This document shows positions 1 through 8,151 of a DNA stretch of 64,000 nt, piece by piece (within the stretch, counting starts at the first letter, position 1; each line of letters begins with the position of its first letter). The DNA is from Rhodospirillum centenum SW (GTDB lineage Bacteria > Pseudomonadota > Alphaproteobacteria > Azospirillales > Azospirillaceae). Below the pieces are notes generated by a model, which worked only from the letters and a program-made list of their open reading frames with translations, was not told the origin of the DNA and did not search any database. Both the position numbers and the translations under genes were made by a program. The stretch covers positions 248,001 through 312,000 of the forward strand of contig NC_011420.2 of NCBI RefSeq assembly GCF_000016185.1, written 5' to 3'.

Positions 1-227
1 CGCAGCCGCTCCTCCGCGTCCGTGGCCAGCCGGGCCGCCTCCTGCACGCGCTGTTCCACGATCGCGGCGCTGGACGGATAGAGCAGCTTCAGCATGGCCA
101 GGTCGCGCAGCGTCAGCAGGCCGGTCAGCCGGGCGCCGTGCCAAGCGGCAAGACGCAGGGCGACCTGCACGGACTCGCCGTCCACGGCATGCGGCCGCAC
201 ATGCACCAGGATGTCTTTGAAGCCCAT
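1..227 (-). CDS. universal stress protein (UspA family), 3' end outside window
   Basis: The reverse strand reads MGFKDILVHVRPHAVDG followed by a Leu/Ala-rich helix and a TGLLTLRD strand. This is the usual beta1-alpha1-beta2 opening of the UspA fold, in which a soluble cytoplasmic protein binds ATP or acts in general stress. About 75 codons are present, roughly half of a single-domain Usp or a quarter of a tandem one, so the nucleotide-binding GxxGxS end cannot be checked. The ATG has a GGAGG ribosome site about 8 nt upstream. It lies 69 nt downstream of the GNAT gene on the same strand and could be the last gene of that operon. The family is clear; the specific role is unknown. Confidence 0.8.
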   Translation of the reverse strand, partial: MGFKDILVHVRPHAVDGESVQVALRLAAWHGARLTGLLTLRDLAMLKLLYPSSAAIVEQRVQEAARLATDAEERL

Positions 228-296
228 CGCATCCTCCCTCCGGCTGTTCGTCGCGCTACCCTCGGCTGCCGGACGGCGCGCGGGCGATGACCTGGG

Positions 297-968
297 TCAA
301 GCTGCGCCGAAGGAGCCCACCGGCGTGGACACCGGCGCAGGTCCGCGCCACATGGTCCACTGACAGGGGGCGCCCGGCAGCGGGCGGTCCTGCTTCACCA
401 GCCGGAAGCCGTGCCGCTCGTAGAGCCGCAGGTTCGCCGGCGTGGAATTCTCCAGATAGGCCGGCAGCCCGTCCGCATCCACCCGGGCGAGCGTCGCCGC
501 CAGGATGGCGGAGCCGAGCCCCCGCCCCTTGAGGGCGGGATCGACCGCCAGGAAATAGAGATACCAGTGCGGTGGCGCGGGGGGATGGTTCCTCTCCATC
601 ATGTCCCCGAGCGCGATCAGCCGCCGTGCCCGCGCGACCCCGCAGAAGCGAAGATAGCGGGGCACCATCATCAGCTTGCGCCAGAACGGATAGTGCCGGA
701 CAGCCATGTCGGGCGGCAGCCAGATCGCACAGGCGGAGGCATCACCCGCCATGAAGCTGGTGCCGAACGGCAGCACCTCCGCAAGCTGGTCATCGTAGAA
801 GCCGTACAGCGCCTCCGCCCGGCCGGCCCCGTCCCGCACCCACCAGTCCATCACCGGATCGGTGGCGAAAGCCGCCGCCAGCAGGCGCGCCAAGGGAGCG
901 CGGTCCTTCGGTCCGGCGACCCGGGGGCTGGCGGCGGCGGCCCGGGCTTCGTGCGGAACCGATACCAT
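297..968 (-). CDS. GNAT family N-acetyltransferase
   Basis: A 223-residue soluble protein. The acetyl-CoA binding signature FLAVDPALKGRGLGSAIL lies near residues 145-160 and is followed by the C-terminal GNAT element LRLYERHGF, so it should transfer an acetyl group from acetyl-CoA to an amine. The length and the aromatic-rich middle (WYLYFLAVDP) resemble the bacterial group that contains puromycin N-acetyltransferase-like proteins, but the substrate cannot be read from sequence. The ATG lies one base after the stop of the upstream thioesterase gene (TGAGATG), with no separate ribosome site, which indicates translational coupling in a MaoC-PaaI-GNAT operon. Confidence 0.85.
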   Translation of the reverse strand: MVSVPHEARAAAASPRVAGPKDRAPLARLLAAAFATDPVMDWWVRDGAGRAEALYGFYDDQLAEVLPFGTSFMAGDASACAIWLPPDMAVRHYPFWRKLMMVPRYLRFCGVARARRLIALGDMMERNHPPAPPHWYLYFLAVDPALKGRGLGSAILAATLARVDADGLPAYLENSTPANLRLYERHGFRLVKQDRPLPGAPCQWTMWRGPAPVSTPVGSFGAA

Positions 969-969
969 C

Positions 970-1455
970 TCAGGGACCGGACAGACGCCGGATGATGCCG
1001 GAGAAGCCGAACAGGGTGCGCTCGCCCGACGTCAGCAGGCCGCGCACGAAGACGAGGCTGCGCGAGGCGCGGGTCACCTCCCCCGTCGCCTCCACCAGCT
1101 CCCCCTCCTTTCCGGCCGCGATGAAGTCCCCGTGCAGGGACACCGTGACCGCCGGCCCGGTGCCGATCAGGGGATGGGCAATGGCGAACAGGGCGAAGTC
1201 GGCGAAGGTCATCAGGCACCCGCCATGGATCACGCCCAGACCGTTCAGGTGCTTGGGCTCGACCCGGAAGGCGCAGCGCACGACCTCGCCCTCCCGGCGG
1301 AAATAGAAGGGGCCGGTCAACGTCTCCCAGGGGTCGCGCCCGCTCCAGCTCCGCCAGCCCGCGAACGGCCCCTCGGTGACCAGCGGCAGGTCGGTATCCG
1401 CTCCGTCCTCCGATGCGCCGGAGAACGGGGTCGCGCAGGCCGCAGATCGGGCCAT
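970..1455 (-). CDS. PaaI-type hotdog-fold acyl-CoA thioesterase
   Basis: A 161-residue cytoplasmic protein with the hotdog helix signature LNGLGVIHGGCLMTFAD (about residues 70-86), typical of the PaaI/YdiI/4-hydroxybenzoyl-CoA thioesterase group. The HGG turn and the following Asp are the usual active-site elements. It would hydrolyse an acyl- or aryl-CoA thioester. The start codon overlaps the stop of the MaoC gene (TGATG), so the two hotdog proteins are translationally coupled and may act on the same CoA intermediate. The substrate is unknown. About 35 residues precede the first recognisable strand and could contain a later true start. Confidence 0.85.
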   Translation of the reverse strand: MARSAACATPFSGASEDGADTDLPLVTEGPFAGWRSWSGRDPWETLTGPFYFRREGEVVRCAFRVEPKHLNGLGVIHGGCLMTFADFALFAIAHPLIGTGPAVTVSLHGDFIAAGKEGELVEATGEVTRASRSLVFVRGLLTSGERTLFGFSGIIRRLSGP

Positions 1456-1940
1456 CAGGCGCCCCCGCCGGCTGCCATGTCCGCCGGCAGAGTCCGCGCG
1501 CGCACCATGCCCATGCCGACATGGCTCATCACCACCTCACCGTCCTGGTTCAGGGCCTCCAGCCGCTGGCGGACGATCCCGATGGAGGGCTTGCTCTGCG
1601 ACCGCCGGACCTCCAGCGTCGTGACCCGGACGCGCAGCCGGTCCCCCGGCCGCACCGGCCTGTGCCAGCGCAGCTCGTCCAGGCCCGGGGAGCCGAGGCT
1701 GGTCTCCGGATGCAGGTACTCGTCCACCAGCATCCGCATCACCATGGCGGCGGTATGCCAGCCGCTGGCGACCAGCCCGCCGAAATGGGTGCGGGCCCCG
1801 GCCGCCTCGTCCAGGTGGAAGGGCTGGGGGTCATAGTCACGGGCGAAGGCGACGATCTCCTCCGCCGTCACCAGACGGTCGCCGAACTCGACCGTCTGGC
1901 CCGGTTCGATGTCTTCCAGATAGCGCGGCTGTGCGGGCAC
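1455..1940 (-). CDS. MaoC-like (R)-specific enoyl-CoA hydratase/dehydratase
   Basis: A 161-residue protein beginning MPAQPRYLEDIEPGQTVEFG, with the MaoC hydratase-2 motif (FARDYDPQPFHLDEAAG). The Asp and His of this motif are the catalytic pair that hydrates trans-2-enoyl-CoA to (R)-3-hydroxyacyl-CoA. I chose the GTG at 1940 because a GGGAG ribosome site sits 7 nt upstream. An in-frame ATG at 1985 has no such site, and the extra residues look unlike the family. It is the first gene of the coupled MaoC-PaaI-GNAT run. A role in fatty acid or polyhydroxyalkanoate metabolism is possible but not shown. Confidence 0.85.
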   Translation of the reverse strand: MPAQPRYLEDIEPGQTVEFGDRLVTAEEIVAFARDYDPQPFHLDEAAGARTHFGGLVASGWHTAAMVMRMLVDEYLHPETSLGSPGLDELRWHRPVRPGDRLRVRVTTLEVRRSQSKPSIGIVRQRLEALNQDGEVVMSHVGMGMVRARTLPADMAAGGGA

Positions 1941-2086
1941 TCGTGGTCTCCCTGCAGGGACGCCCGCAGCATCGGGCGCTTGCATATGGTGACCGACCCG
2001 GCGCGAGGATGCCAGCACACGGCAGGCCGGCGCGTCCGGCCGATCGGCATCGCACCGCAGCGCGGTCACCCGCCCCGCCCCAGGAG

Positions 2087-2857
2087 CTACCGGGAGCTGC
2101 CGAAGGCGGCCGCGATCTGGGCGACCTGGGTCTCCGAGGTCCGGGCGACCAGCGCATAGGCGAAGTTCTTGCCGCGCCAGCAGCCGACGACATAGCCGTG
2201 GACCTCACTGAGTTCGAGCTGGTCGGGACCGGCCGATTCCTCCGGCACCATGGCGAGCGTGACCCGGCGGCCGGTCCGGTCCTCGTAGACCAGCATGCCG
2301 GACATGCCCTGGTCCCCGTCCTCCAGCGTCGCCCCCACGAGGCGGAGCCCGATCATGTGCAACTCGGGAAGCTTCACCGGCTCGCCCATACGGGCGGAGA
2401 GCCAGCGCGACACCTCCTCCTGGCGGACACCGGCCGCCTCGATCACCTTTGCATCAGCACCGCCCAGCGCCTCATGGACGGCCAGGGCATCCTGCGCATA
2501 GGCCGGCAGGACCAGCGCGGGCATGCGGTCGGACAGTTCCGCCGCGATCCAGCCCGCCCCGAACAGCAACAGCCCCACCGCGGCCCGCAGCGCCCGCTCG
2601 CGCGGGCGGGAGCGCTGCCAGCGCGCCAGCAGATGCCGCATCACCGGCAGCGCCGCGGCCTCCCGTCCGTCCGCCTCCCCTTCCGCCTGGGACATGCGCA
2701 GCAGCAGCATCTGCTCGGCATAGGCCCGCATCCGCTCGCGCGTTGCGGGGTTCGCCTCGATAAAGGCCCGGACGGCGGCTTCCCGCCGGGGTTCGAGCTG
2801 CCCGTCGAGGTAAGCGTGCAGGTCGAACTCGTCGATCTCGTCGATCTGGTCGGTCAT
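2087..2857 (-). CDS. anti-sigma factor, single transmembrane segment
   Basis: A 256-residue protein with the anti-sigma N-terminus LHAYLDGQLEPRREAAVRAFI near residues 13-33, one hydrophobic segment at about 91-108, and a periplasmic C-terminal domain of about 145 residues containing HGYVVGCWRGKNFAYALV. It should hold the neighbouring ECF sigma factor at the membrane until a periplasmic signal arrives. The N-terminus lacks the HxxxCxxC zinc motif of ZAS anti-sigma factors. Its ATG overlaps the sigma-factor stop by 4 nt, the usual arrangement for coupled stoichiometric production. The C-terminal domain resembles ChrR-unrelated RsiW/FecR-like anti-sigma factors only in layout; the signal is unknown. 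Confidence 0.85.
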   Translation of the reverse strand: MTDQIDEIDEFDLHAYLDGQLEPRREAAVRAFIEANPATRERMRAYAEQMLLLRMSQAEGEADGREAAALPVMRHLLARWQRSRPRERALRAAVGLLLFGAGWIAAELSDRMPALVLPAYAQDALAVHEALGGADAKVIEAAGVRQEEVSRWLSARMGEPVKLPELHMIGLRLVGATLEDGDQGMSGMLVYEDRTGRRVTLAMVPEESAGPDQLELSEVHGYVVGCWRGKNFAYALVARTSETQVAQIAAAFGSSR

Positions 2858-3372
2858 GACTTGCCCCCCACAAGGCGCAGCCGGGGCCGCACCCCCTCAT
2901 CCATAAGCCGCCGCAGGGCCTCCCGCCCGCGGGCGAGACGGGACATCAGCGTACCGACCGGAATGCCCAGCCGGCGCGCCGCGTCCTCGTACTTCATGTC
3001 CTCCAGGGCGACCAGCACGATGGCCTCCCGCTGCGCCGCCGGCAGCCGGTCCAGCGCGGACAGGACACGCTTCACCTCCAGCCGGCGGGGCTGTTCGGGA
3101 TCGGCGGACGTCTCCGGCACCTCCCCCTGCTGCGCCCGGGCCCGCACCTGCTGCTTGCGCAGGAGACTGACATGGCAGGTGTAGAGGATGCGGAACAGCC
3201 AGGCGCGCAGATCCGTGCCGGGCTGCCACTGGTCCGCGCAGGACAGCGCCTTGGCGAGGCAGTCCTGCACCAGATCTTCCGCCTCCGTCCGGCTCCGGGT
3301 CAGGACCAGCGCATAGCGCCTGAGGGCTGCGATCTGTTCGGCGAGCTGGTCCTCGAACGGGTTGCTGGGCAT
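2854..3372 (-). CDS. ECF (extracytoplasmic function) RNA polymerase sigma factor
   Basis: A 172-residue sigma-70 family protein. Region 2 is at about residues 15-75 (AEDLVQDCLAKAL, then DLRAWLFRILYTCHVSLLRK). Region 4 is at about 100-155, with the helix-turn-helix YEDAARRLGIPVGTLMSRLARGREALR. It directs RNA polymerase to a small regulon when released by the anti-sigma factor encoded next (4-nt overlap). I chose the ATG at 3372; a longer reading adds 29 residues unlike the family. The gene is divergent from the SPOUT methyltransferase. I did not find a convincing self-recognised promoter upstream. Confidence 0.9.
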   Translation of the reverse strand: MPSNPFEDQLAEQIAALRRYALVLTRSRTEAEDLVQDCLAKALSCADQWQPGTDLRAWLFRILYTCHVSLLRKQQVRARAQQGEVPETSADPEQPRRLEVKRVLSALDRLPAAQREAIVLVALEDMKYEDAARRLGIPVGTLMSRLARGREALRRLMDEGVRPRLRLVGGKS

Positions 3373-3535
3373 CTCAGCGGCCGGCCTCCGGAAGGAATGA
3401 TGGATCACGAACGCACGGGCGCCGGCTTTAATCCCCGGGAGGGGCGGGGCCAGGGGCACGGGCGCGATTTCCGCTCGCCTTCCGCCGCCGCTCCCGGCAG
3501 GGTGCCGGAAATCCGTGCCCGCCTGGAAGCGAAAG

Positions 3536-4315
3536 ATGCGCCGCGACCGCTACCGCCTGATCGAGAGTCCGCAGAACCCCGGCTTCAAGCTCTGGGACTC
3601 GCTGCTGGACCGGCGGGGTCTGCGCCGGCACGGCCGCTTCCTGCTGGCCGGACGCAAGACGGTGCCGGAGGCGCTCATGCGCCACCCGGATCGGTTCGGG
3701 ACCGTGCTGGCGGCCGATCCGGGCCAGATCGACGCGCTGCCGCTGCCGCCGGGGATCGAGGCGCTGCTGCTGGCGCCCGCCCTGTTCGAGCGGCTGGACG
3801 TCACCGGCACCGGCTTTCCGCTGTTGGTCGGGAGCGTGCCGGCGATGCCGGCGATCGACCTGTCCGCCCCGCCTGTGGGGCTGGAACTGGTCTGCGCCCT
3901 GGGCGACCCGGCGAACCTGGGGGCCCTGATGCGCAGCGCCGCCGCCTTCGGGGTCCGGACCCTGATCCTGCTGGAGGAGGCGGCGCACCCCTTCCACCCG
4001 AAATGCCTGCGCGCCGCGGCGAACGCGCAGTTCGAGCTGTCCCTGCGGACGGGACCGGGCTGGCGGGGGCTGGCGGGGATCGCGGGGCCGGTCTTCGGGC
4101 TGGACGGGGGCGGACACGACCTGACGGATTTCGACTGGCCGGCGGATGTGCGGCTGGTGCTGGGCGAAGAGGGACAAGGACTGCCGCCGGACCTGCCGGT
4201 CGAACGGCTGGCCGTTCCGACAACGGGGGCGGTGGAATCGCTCAATGCCATGGTGGCCGCCAGCATCGCGCTCTACAGCCACCATGCATCCCGGCGCCAT
4301 CGTCCTGACGCATGA
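3536..4315 (+). CDS. TrmH/SpoU family 2'-O-ribose RNA methyltransferase
   Basis: A 259-residue SPOUT-class protein with all three family motifs: motif 1 GDPANLGALMRSAAAFG (Asn and Arg of the active site), motif 2 LVLGEEGQGLP, and motif 3 AVPTTGAVESLNAMVAASIALY, which form the trefoil knot that binds S-adenosylmethionine. The N-terminal 80 residues resemble the substrate-binding domain of 23S rRNA methyltransferases. It should methylate a ribose 2'-OH in rRNA or tRNA; the target base is not predictable. I prefer the ATG at 3536 (GGAAG 8 nt upstream) over a GTG 21 nt earlier. It is divergent from the sigma factor gene. Confidence 0.88.
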   Translation: MRRDRYRLIESPQNPGFKLWDSLLDRRGLRRHGRFLLAGRKTVPEALMRHPDRFGTVLAADPGQIDALPLPPGIEALLLAPALFERLDVTGTGFPLLVGSVPAMPAIDLSAPPVGLELVCALGDPANLGALMRSAAAFGVRTLILLEEAAHPFHPKCLRAAANAQFELSLRTGPGWRGLAGIAGPVFGLDGGGHDLTDFDWPADVRLVLGEEGQGLPPDLPVERLAVPTTGAVESLNAMVAASIALYSHHASRRHRPDA

Positions 4316-4458
4316 CTGAGACATGCGAACCTTCCTCTCATCCTACCCCGATCTATACTGGTAGTCTTCGCTGATTTCCCCGCGCGGGGTCTTGCCGGAG
4401 CCGTTGCCTCCCACGTCGCCGCTGGTCCATCGTGCCGGCGGACCAGGAGGACGTGAGC

Positions 4459-4800
4459 ATGGCAACCCAGGAGACGCCCCTGCGGGAGGCGGCCGCCGCC
4501 CTGCGCGGCGATTCCGACCCGGCGCCCGGCGCAGAGGCGCCGCTGGTGGAGCGGCTGACCCGTGAGCTGATGCTGGCGCGGGCACGGATCGACGAGTTGC
4601 AGAGGCGCCTGGAGACGGTGCAGGAACAGCGGCTTGAGGAGGCGCGCGAGCTGGGCGAGGTGCGCCGCCACCGGGAAGGACTGCTGTTCAAGGTCGATTA
4701 CCTGGAAGAGAAGCTGGACATCGCCAAGCGCGCCGTCCGCCCGCGCCGCCGCTCCCTGTGGCAGCGCCTGACCGGCAGCGGCAGTTCCGCCCCGGACTGA
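4459..4800 (+). CDS. small coiled-coil protein of unknown function
   Basis: A 113-residue protein that I do not recognise. Residues 1-35 are low-complexity and acidic. About 36-95 is a long charged helix with heptad character (VERLTRELMLARARIDELQ and onwards), predicting a coiled coil. The tail is basic (RAVRPRRRSLWQRL). The ATG at 4459 has a strong AGGAGG site 8 nt upstream, which settles the start. The charge layout suits a self-associating or nucleic-acid/membrane-associated scaffold, but that is a guess. It stands alone between the RNA methyltransferase and glpD. Confidence 0.7.
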   Translation: MATQETPLREAAAALRGDSDPAPGAEAPLVERLTRELMLARARIDELQRRLETVQEQRLEEARELGEVRRHREGLLFKVDYLEEKLDIAKRAVRPRRRSLWQRLTGSGSSAPD

Positions 4801-4903
4801 CGATCACCGTCGTGCCCACCCTCCCGGCGGCTTGTGCCCGGCCGGCGCGCCCCGCACACTTCCCCCGGGGCCTGTCGGTCCCCGGAACGGACGGAGGCGG
4901 CGG

Positions 4904-6454
4904 ATGGACGGTCCGGTGGACCTGCTGGTGGTGGGCGGCGGCATCAACGGCACCGGCATTGCCCGCGACGCGGCCGGCTGCGGCCTGTCGGTCGTGCTGT
5001 GCGAACAGGATGATCTGGCCGCCGCGACCTCCTCGGCCAGTTCGAAGCTGATCCATGGCGGCCTGCGCTACCTGGAGCACCGGGAGTTCCGGCTGGTGCG
5101 GGAATCCCTGGCGGAGCGGGAGGTGCTGCTGCACTCGGCCCCGCACATCATCCGGCCCCTGCGCTTCGTGCTGCCGCACCATGACGGGCTGCGCCCGGCC
5201 TGGATGCTGCGGGCGGGACTGTTCCTCTACGACCATCTGGGCTGGCGGCCGGGCGTCCGCTCGCACCTGCCGCCGACGCGGACGCTGCACCTGCGCACCG
5301 ATCCGGCCGGCGTGCCGCTGCGGCCCGCCTTCCGGCTGGGATTCGCCTATTCCGACTGCTGGGTCGAGGATTCGCGGCTGGTGGTGCTGACCGCCCTGGA
5401 CGCGGCCGAGCGCGGCGCCCGCATCCTGACCCGGACCCGCCTTGCCGCCGCCCGCCGGGCCGGCGATGTCTGGGAGGCAGAGCTTGAGGATGCCGGAACC
5501 GGCCGGCGGACGCCGCTGCGGGCCCGTGCCCTGGTGAACGCCGCCGGCCCCTGGGTCGCGTCCGTGCAGGCGCTGCTGGGTTGGCCGGCCGGGCGCCGGG
5601 TGCGGCTGGTCAAGGGCAGCCACATCGTCGTGCCCCGCCTCTACGAGGGGGAGCAGGCCTATACCCTTCAGAACGCCGACGGCCGCATCGTCTTCGTCAT
5701 TCCCTACGAGGGGGCGTTCAGCCTGATCGGCACGACCGACGTGCCGGTCACCGGCGATCCCGGGACGGTAACCGCGTCGGCGGAGGAGACCGCCTATCTC
5801 TGCGGCGTCGTCGCGGACTACTTCGAGCGGCCGCCGACACCGGCGGACGTGGTCTGGAGCTTCGCCGGGGTGCGCCCGCTGCATGATGACGGCAGCGCCG
5901 ATGCGTCGGCGGTGACCCGAGACTATGCGCTGGACCTCGACGGGCCGGCAGACGGGCAGGAGGACGGGCCGCCGCTGCTGACCGTTCATGGCGGCAAGCT
6001 GACCACCTTCCGTCGGCTGGCAGAGGATGCGCTGGTGAAGCTGATGCCCCGGCTGGGTCGGCAGGCTGCCCCCTGGACGGAGGGTGCGACGCTGCCGGGC
6101 GGCGACATTCCGGACGGTGACGTCGACCGCTTCGAGGCGGAAACCGCGCGCCGCTATCCGTTTCTGCCGCCGGCAATGCGGCACCGGCTCTGCCGCGCCT
6201 ACGGCACCCGGATCGCGCGGGTGCTGGGCGATGCCCGCTCGCTGGCTGCGCTGGGACGGGATTTCGGCGGCGTGACGGAGGCGGAACTGGACCACCTCCG
6301 CCGCGAGGAATGGGCCAGGACCGGCGAGGATGTGCTGTGGCGCCGGTCCCGGCTGGGGCTGCACCTGGACGCCGACGCCATGGCGGGCGTCGGCGCCTGG
6401 TTCGCGGGGGAACGCGCCCCCGCCCCTATTCCTGCTTCAGCCCGGCCTGGATGA
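4904..6454 (+). CDS. glpD: aerobic glycerol-3-phosphate dehydrogenase (FAD)
   Basis: A 516-residue flavoprotein. The FAD-binding Rossmann motif DLLVVGGGINGTGIARDAAG is at the N-terminus, followed by TSSASSKLIHGGLRYLE and GTTDVPVTGDP, all typical of GlpD. It oxidises sn-glycerol-3-phosphate to dihydroxyacetone phosphate at the inner face of the membrane and passes electrons to ubiquinone. The ATG at 4904 follows a GGAGG site and begins right before the Rossmann strand, matching the length of E. coli GlpD (501). The last 29 bp overlap the 3' end of the convergent S10 peptidase gene. glpK lies 2.8 kb downstream on the same strand, not adjacent. Confidence 0.95.
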   Translation: MDGPVDLLVVGGGINGTGIARDAAGCGLSVVLCEQDDLAAATSSASSKLIHGGLRYLEHREFRLVRESLAEREVLLHSAPHIIRPLRFVLPHHDGLRPAWMLRAGLFLYDHLGWRPGVRSHLPPTRTLHLRTDPAGVPLRPAFRLGFAYSDCWVEDSRLVVLTALDAAERGARILTRTRLAAARRAGDVWEAELEDAGTGRRTPLRARALVNAAGPWVASVQALLGWPAGRRVRLVKGSHIVVPRLYEGEQAYTLQNADGRIVFVIPYEGAFSLIGTTDVPVTGDPGTVTASAEETAYLCGVVADYFERPPTPADVVWSFAGVRPLHDDGSADASAVTRDYALDLDGPADGQEDGPPLLTVHGGKLTTFRRLAEDALVKLMPRLGRQAAPWTEGATLPGGDIPDGDVDRFEAETARRYPFLPPAMRHRLCRAYGTRIARVLGDARSLAALGRDFGGVTEAELDHLRREEWARTGEDVLWRRSRLGLHLDADAMAGVGAWFAGERAPAPIPASARPG

Positions 6455-7958
6455 ACTTCCGCACATCGTCGACCAGCTTATCCAGCGCCGGCTTGTTCAC
6501 GTACATCATGTGACCGCCCTGGTAGTAGGTGAAGGTCACCCGCTCGGTCGGGACGCCGTTGTTGTTGAGCGTGTTCTCCTTGGCGAAGAAGGGCGTCGCC
6601 AGATCGTAGTAGCCGCTGGCGGACAGGGTGCGCAGATCCTTGTTCTCGCGCATGGCCTGACCGATCCAGGGCGTGACGTCGATGTAGCCGTTGCGGCTGG
6701 AATTCTCGCCCACCGACCAGTTCCACCTGTTCCACATGGAGCCGAGGACCTTGTACTCCCGGTCCATGTCGATCCCGAGATCACGCTCCATGTAGTCGTT
6801 GATCGCTACCGTGTAGGCACCGGCCACGCCGTAATAGGACGGATCGTTGTCGAAGGTCTCCCCGGCGTCGTCGAAATCGTCGCCGGTGTAGCGACCGTCG
6901 AAGCGGCCGATGGTCTTGCCCTGGTCGCGCAGCAGTTCCTTCTGGAAGCGGGCGGCGCTGACACGCAGGTTGGCGCGGTCGATGAAGGTCTCCGAAAGGC
7001 CGGTGAAACGGGCCAGCTCCTTGACGATGGCGGCGCGTTCGGCCGGTGTCAGCCGGTTGCCCTTCAGCAGGGCCGGGGCGTAGCGGTCCAGCGCGAAGCG
7101 CCGCGCCTCCTCGATGAACGCTTCGAAGTTGCCCTTGTTCGGCACCTTGCCGTGATACCACGCATTGGCGGCGTAGGACGGCAGGAAGGTCCAGTAGGCC
7201 TCGTCATTGCCGCGGCCGAAATCCAGCGTGGCGAAATCCACCGCGCCGGAGATCAGCAGGAGACCGTTCAGCGACACCCATGAATCGCCCTTGCTCAGTT
7301 CCTTCGCCACGGCGGCCGTGCGGACGGCGCCATAGCTCTCCCCGCCCAGGAACTTGGGCGAGTTCCAGCGCTTGTTGTCGCTCAGCCACTGGCGGATGAA
7401 CTTGGCGACGGAGCGCGCATCCTCGGAGACGCCGAGGAAGTCCTTCTCCTCCCCCTTGCCGACGACGCGGCTGTAGCCGGTGCCCACCGGGTCGATGAAG
7501 ACCAGATCGGTGACGTCCAGGATGGTCTGGGCGTTGTCCACGATGGGATAGGGCGGCGCGCCGGCGTTGCCGCCATCGCTGGGCACGTCGATCCGGCGCG
7601 GGCCGAAGACACCCATGTGCAGCCACAGGCTGGCCGAGCCGGGACCGCCGTTGAACAGGAACGTCACCGGCCGGCGGGTGGGGTCCTTCACCCCCTGGCG
7701 CAGATAGGCGATGGAGAACATGTCGGCCACCGGCTCGCCCTTGTCGTTCTTCAGGCGGGTCTCATGGGCCACGACGGCGTAGTCGATCTTCGTGCCGGCG
7801 AAGGTGCCGCTGCGCTCGACCTTCCAGGTCCGGGGTTCCGGAAGATCGGTCGCCTTCTCCGCCTCCTTGCCGGCCGGGGGTTTCGCGTCCTGGGACAGGG
7901 CAGGCGACGCGACCGCGAGCGCCAGCAGGAAGGCCGAAAGCAAGGCACCGACACGCAT
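6426..7958 (-). CDS. secreted S10 family serine carboxypeptidase-like protein
   Basis: A 510-residue protein with a clear Sec signal peptide (MRVGALLSAFLLALAVASPALSQ). The S10 signatures are FLFNGGPGSASLWLHMGVFGP (oxyanion region, about 99-120), VFIDPVGTGYS, and the nucleophile motif GGESYGA with Ser near 208. The catalytic Asp and His are expected near DLATPF and the QGGHMMYVN segment at the C-terminus. It would cleave C-terminal residues from peptides in the periplasm. Of two adjacent ATGs, 7958 gives the better 7-nt spacing from AAGGA. It is divergent from the Ldh2 gene and overlaps glpD by 29 bp at the 3' ends. Confidence 0.9.
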   Translation of the reverse strand: MRVGALLSAFLLALAVASPALSQDAKPPAGKEAEKATDLPEPRTWKVERSGTFAGTKIDYAVVAHETRLKNDKGEPVADMFSIAYLRQGVKDPTRRPVTFLFNGGPGSASLWLHMGVFGPRRIDVPSDGGNAGAPPYPIVDNAQTILDVTDLVFIDPVGTGYSRVVGKGEEKDFLGVSEDARSVAKFIRQWLSDNKRWNSPKFLGGESYGAVRTAAVAKELSKGDSWVSLNGLLLISGAVDFATLDFGRGNDEAYWTFLPSYAANAWYHGKVPNKGNFEAFIEEARRFALDRYAPALLKGNRLTPAERAAIVKELARFTGLSETFIDRANLRVSAARFQKELLRDQGKTIGRFDGRYTGDDFDDAGETFDNDPSYYGVAGAYTVAINDYMERDLGIDMDREYKVLGSMWNRWNWSVGENSSRNGYIDVTPWIGQAMRENKDLRTLSASGYYDLATPFFAKENTLNNNGVPTERVTFTYYQGGHMMYVNKPALDKLVDDVRKFIQAGLKQE

Positions 7959-8151
7959 CATTCTTTCCTTCGATAGGTAAAGGACTTGCCGACAATAATG
8001 GCTAGGGTCCAACAGACAAGAGAATCCTGCGCTGGATGCGGCTTGAGGATGGAACCGCGCTGTGCGCTTTACCGCCGCATCCGGCCGACGCACAATCGTC
8101 GGCCCTGTCGTCCGACGCGGCGGCCCCCGTCGCCCGTACTCTGCCCCCGAG

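Noticed and set aside
4378-4389. CCCCGCGCGGGG palindrome before the coiled-coil protein gene
   Set aside because: Short GC palindromes are expected often at this base composition; there is no T-run or promoter context.
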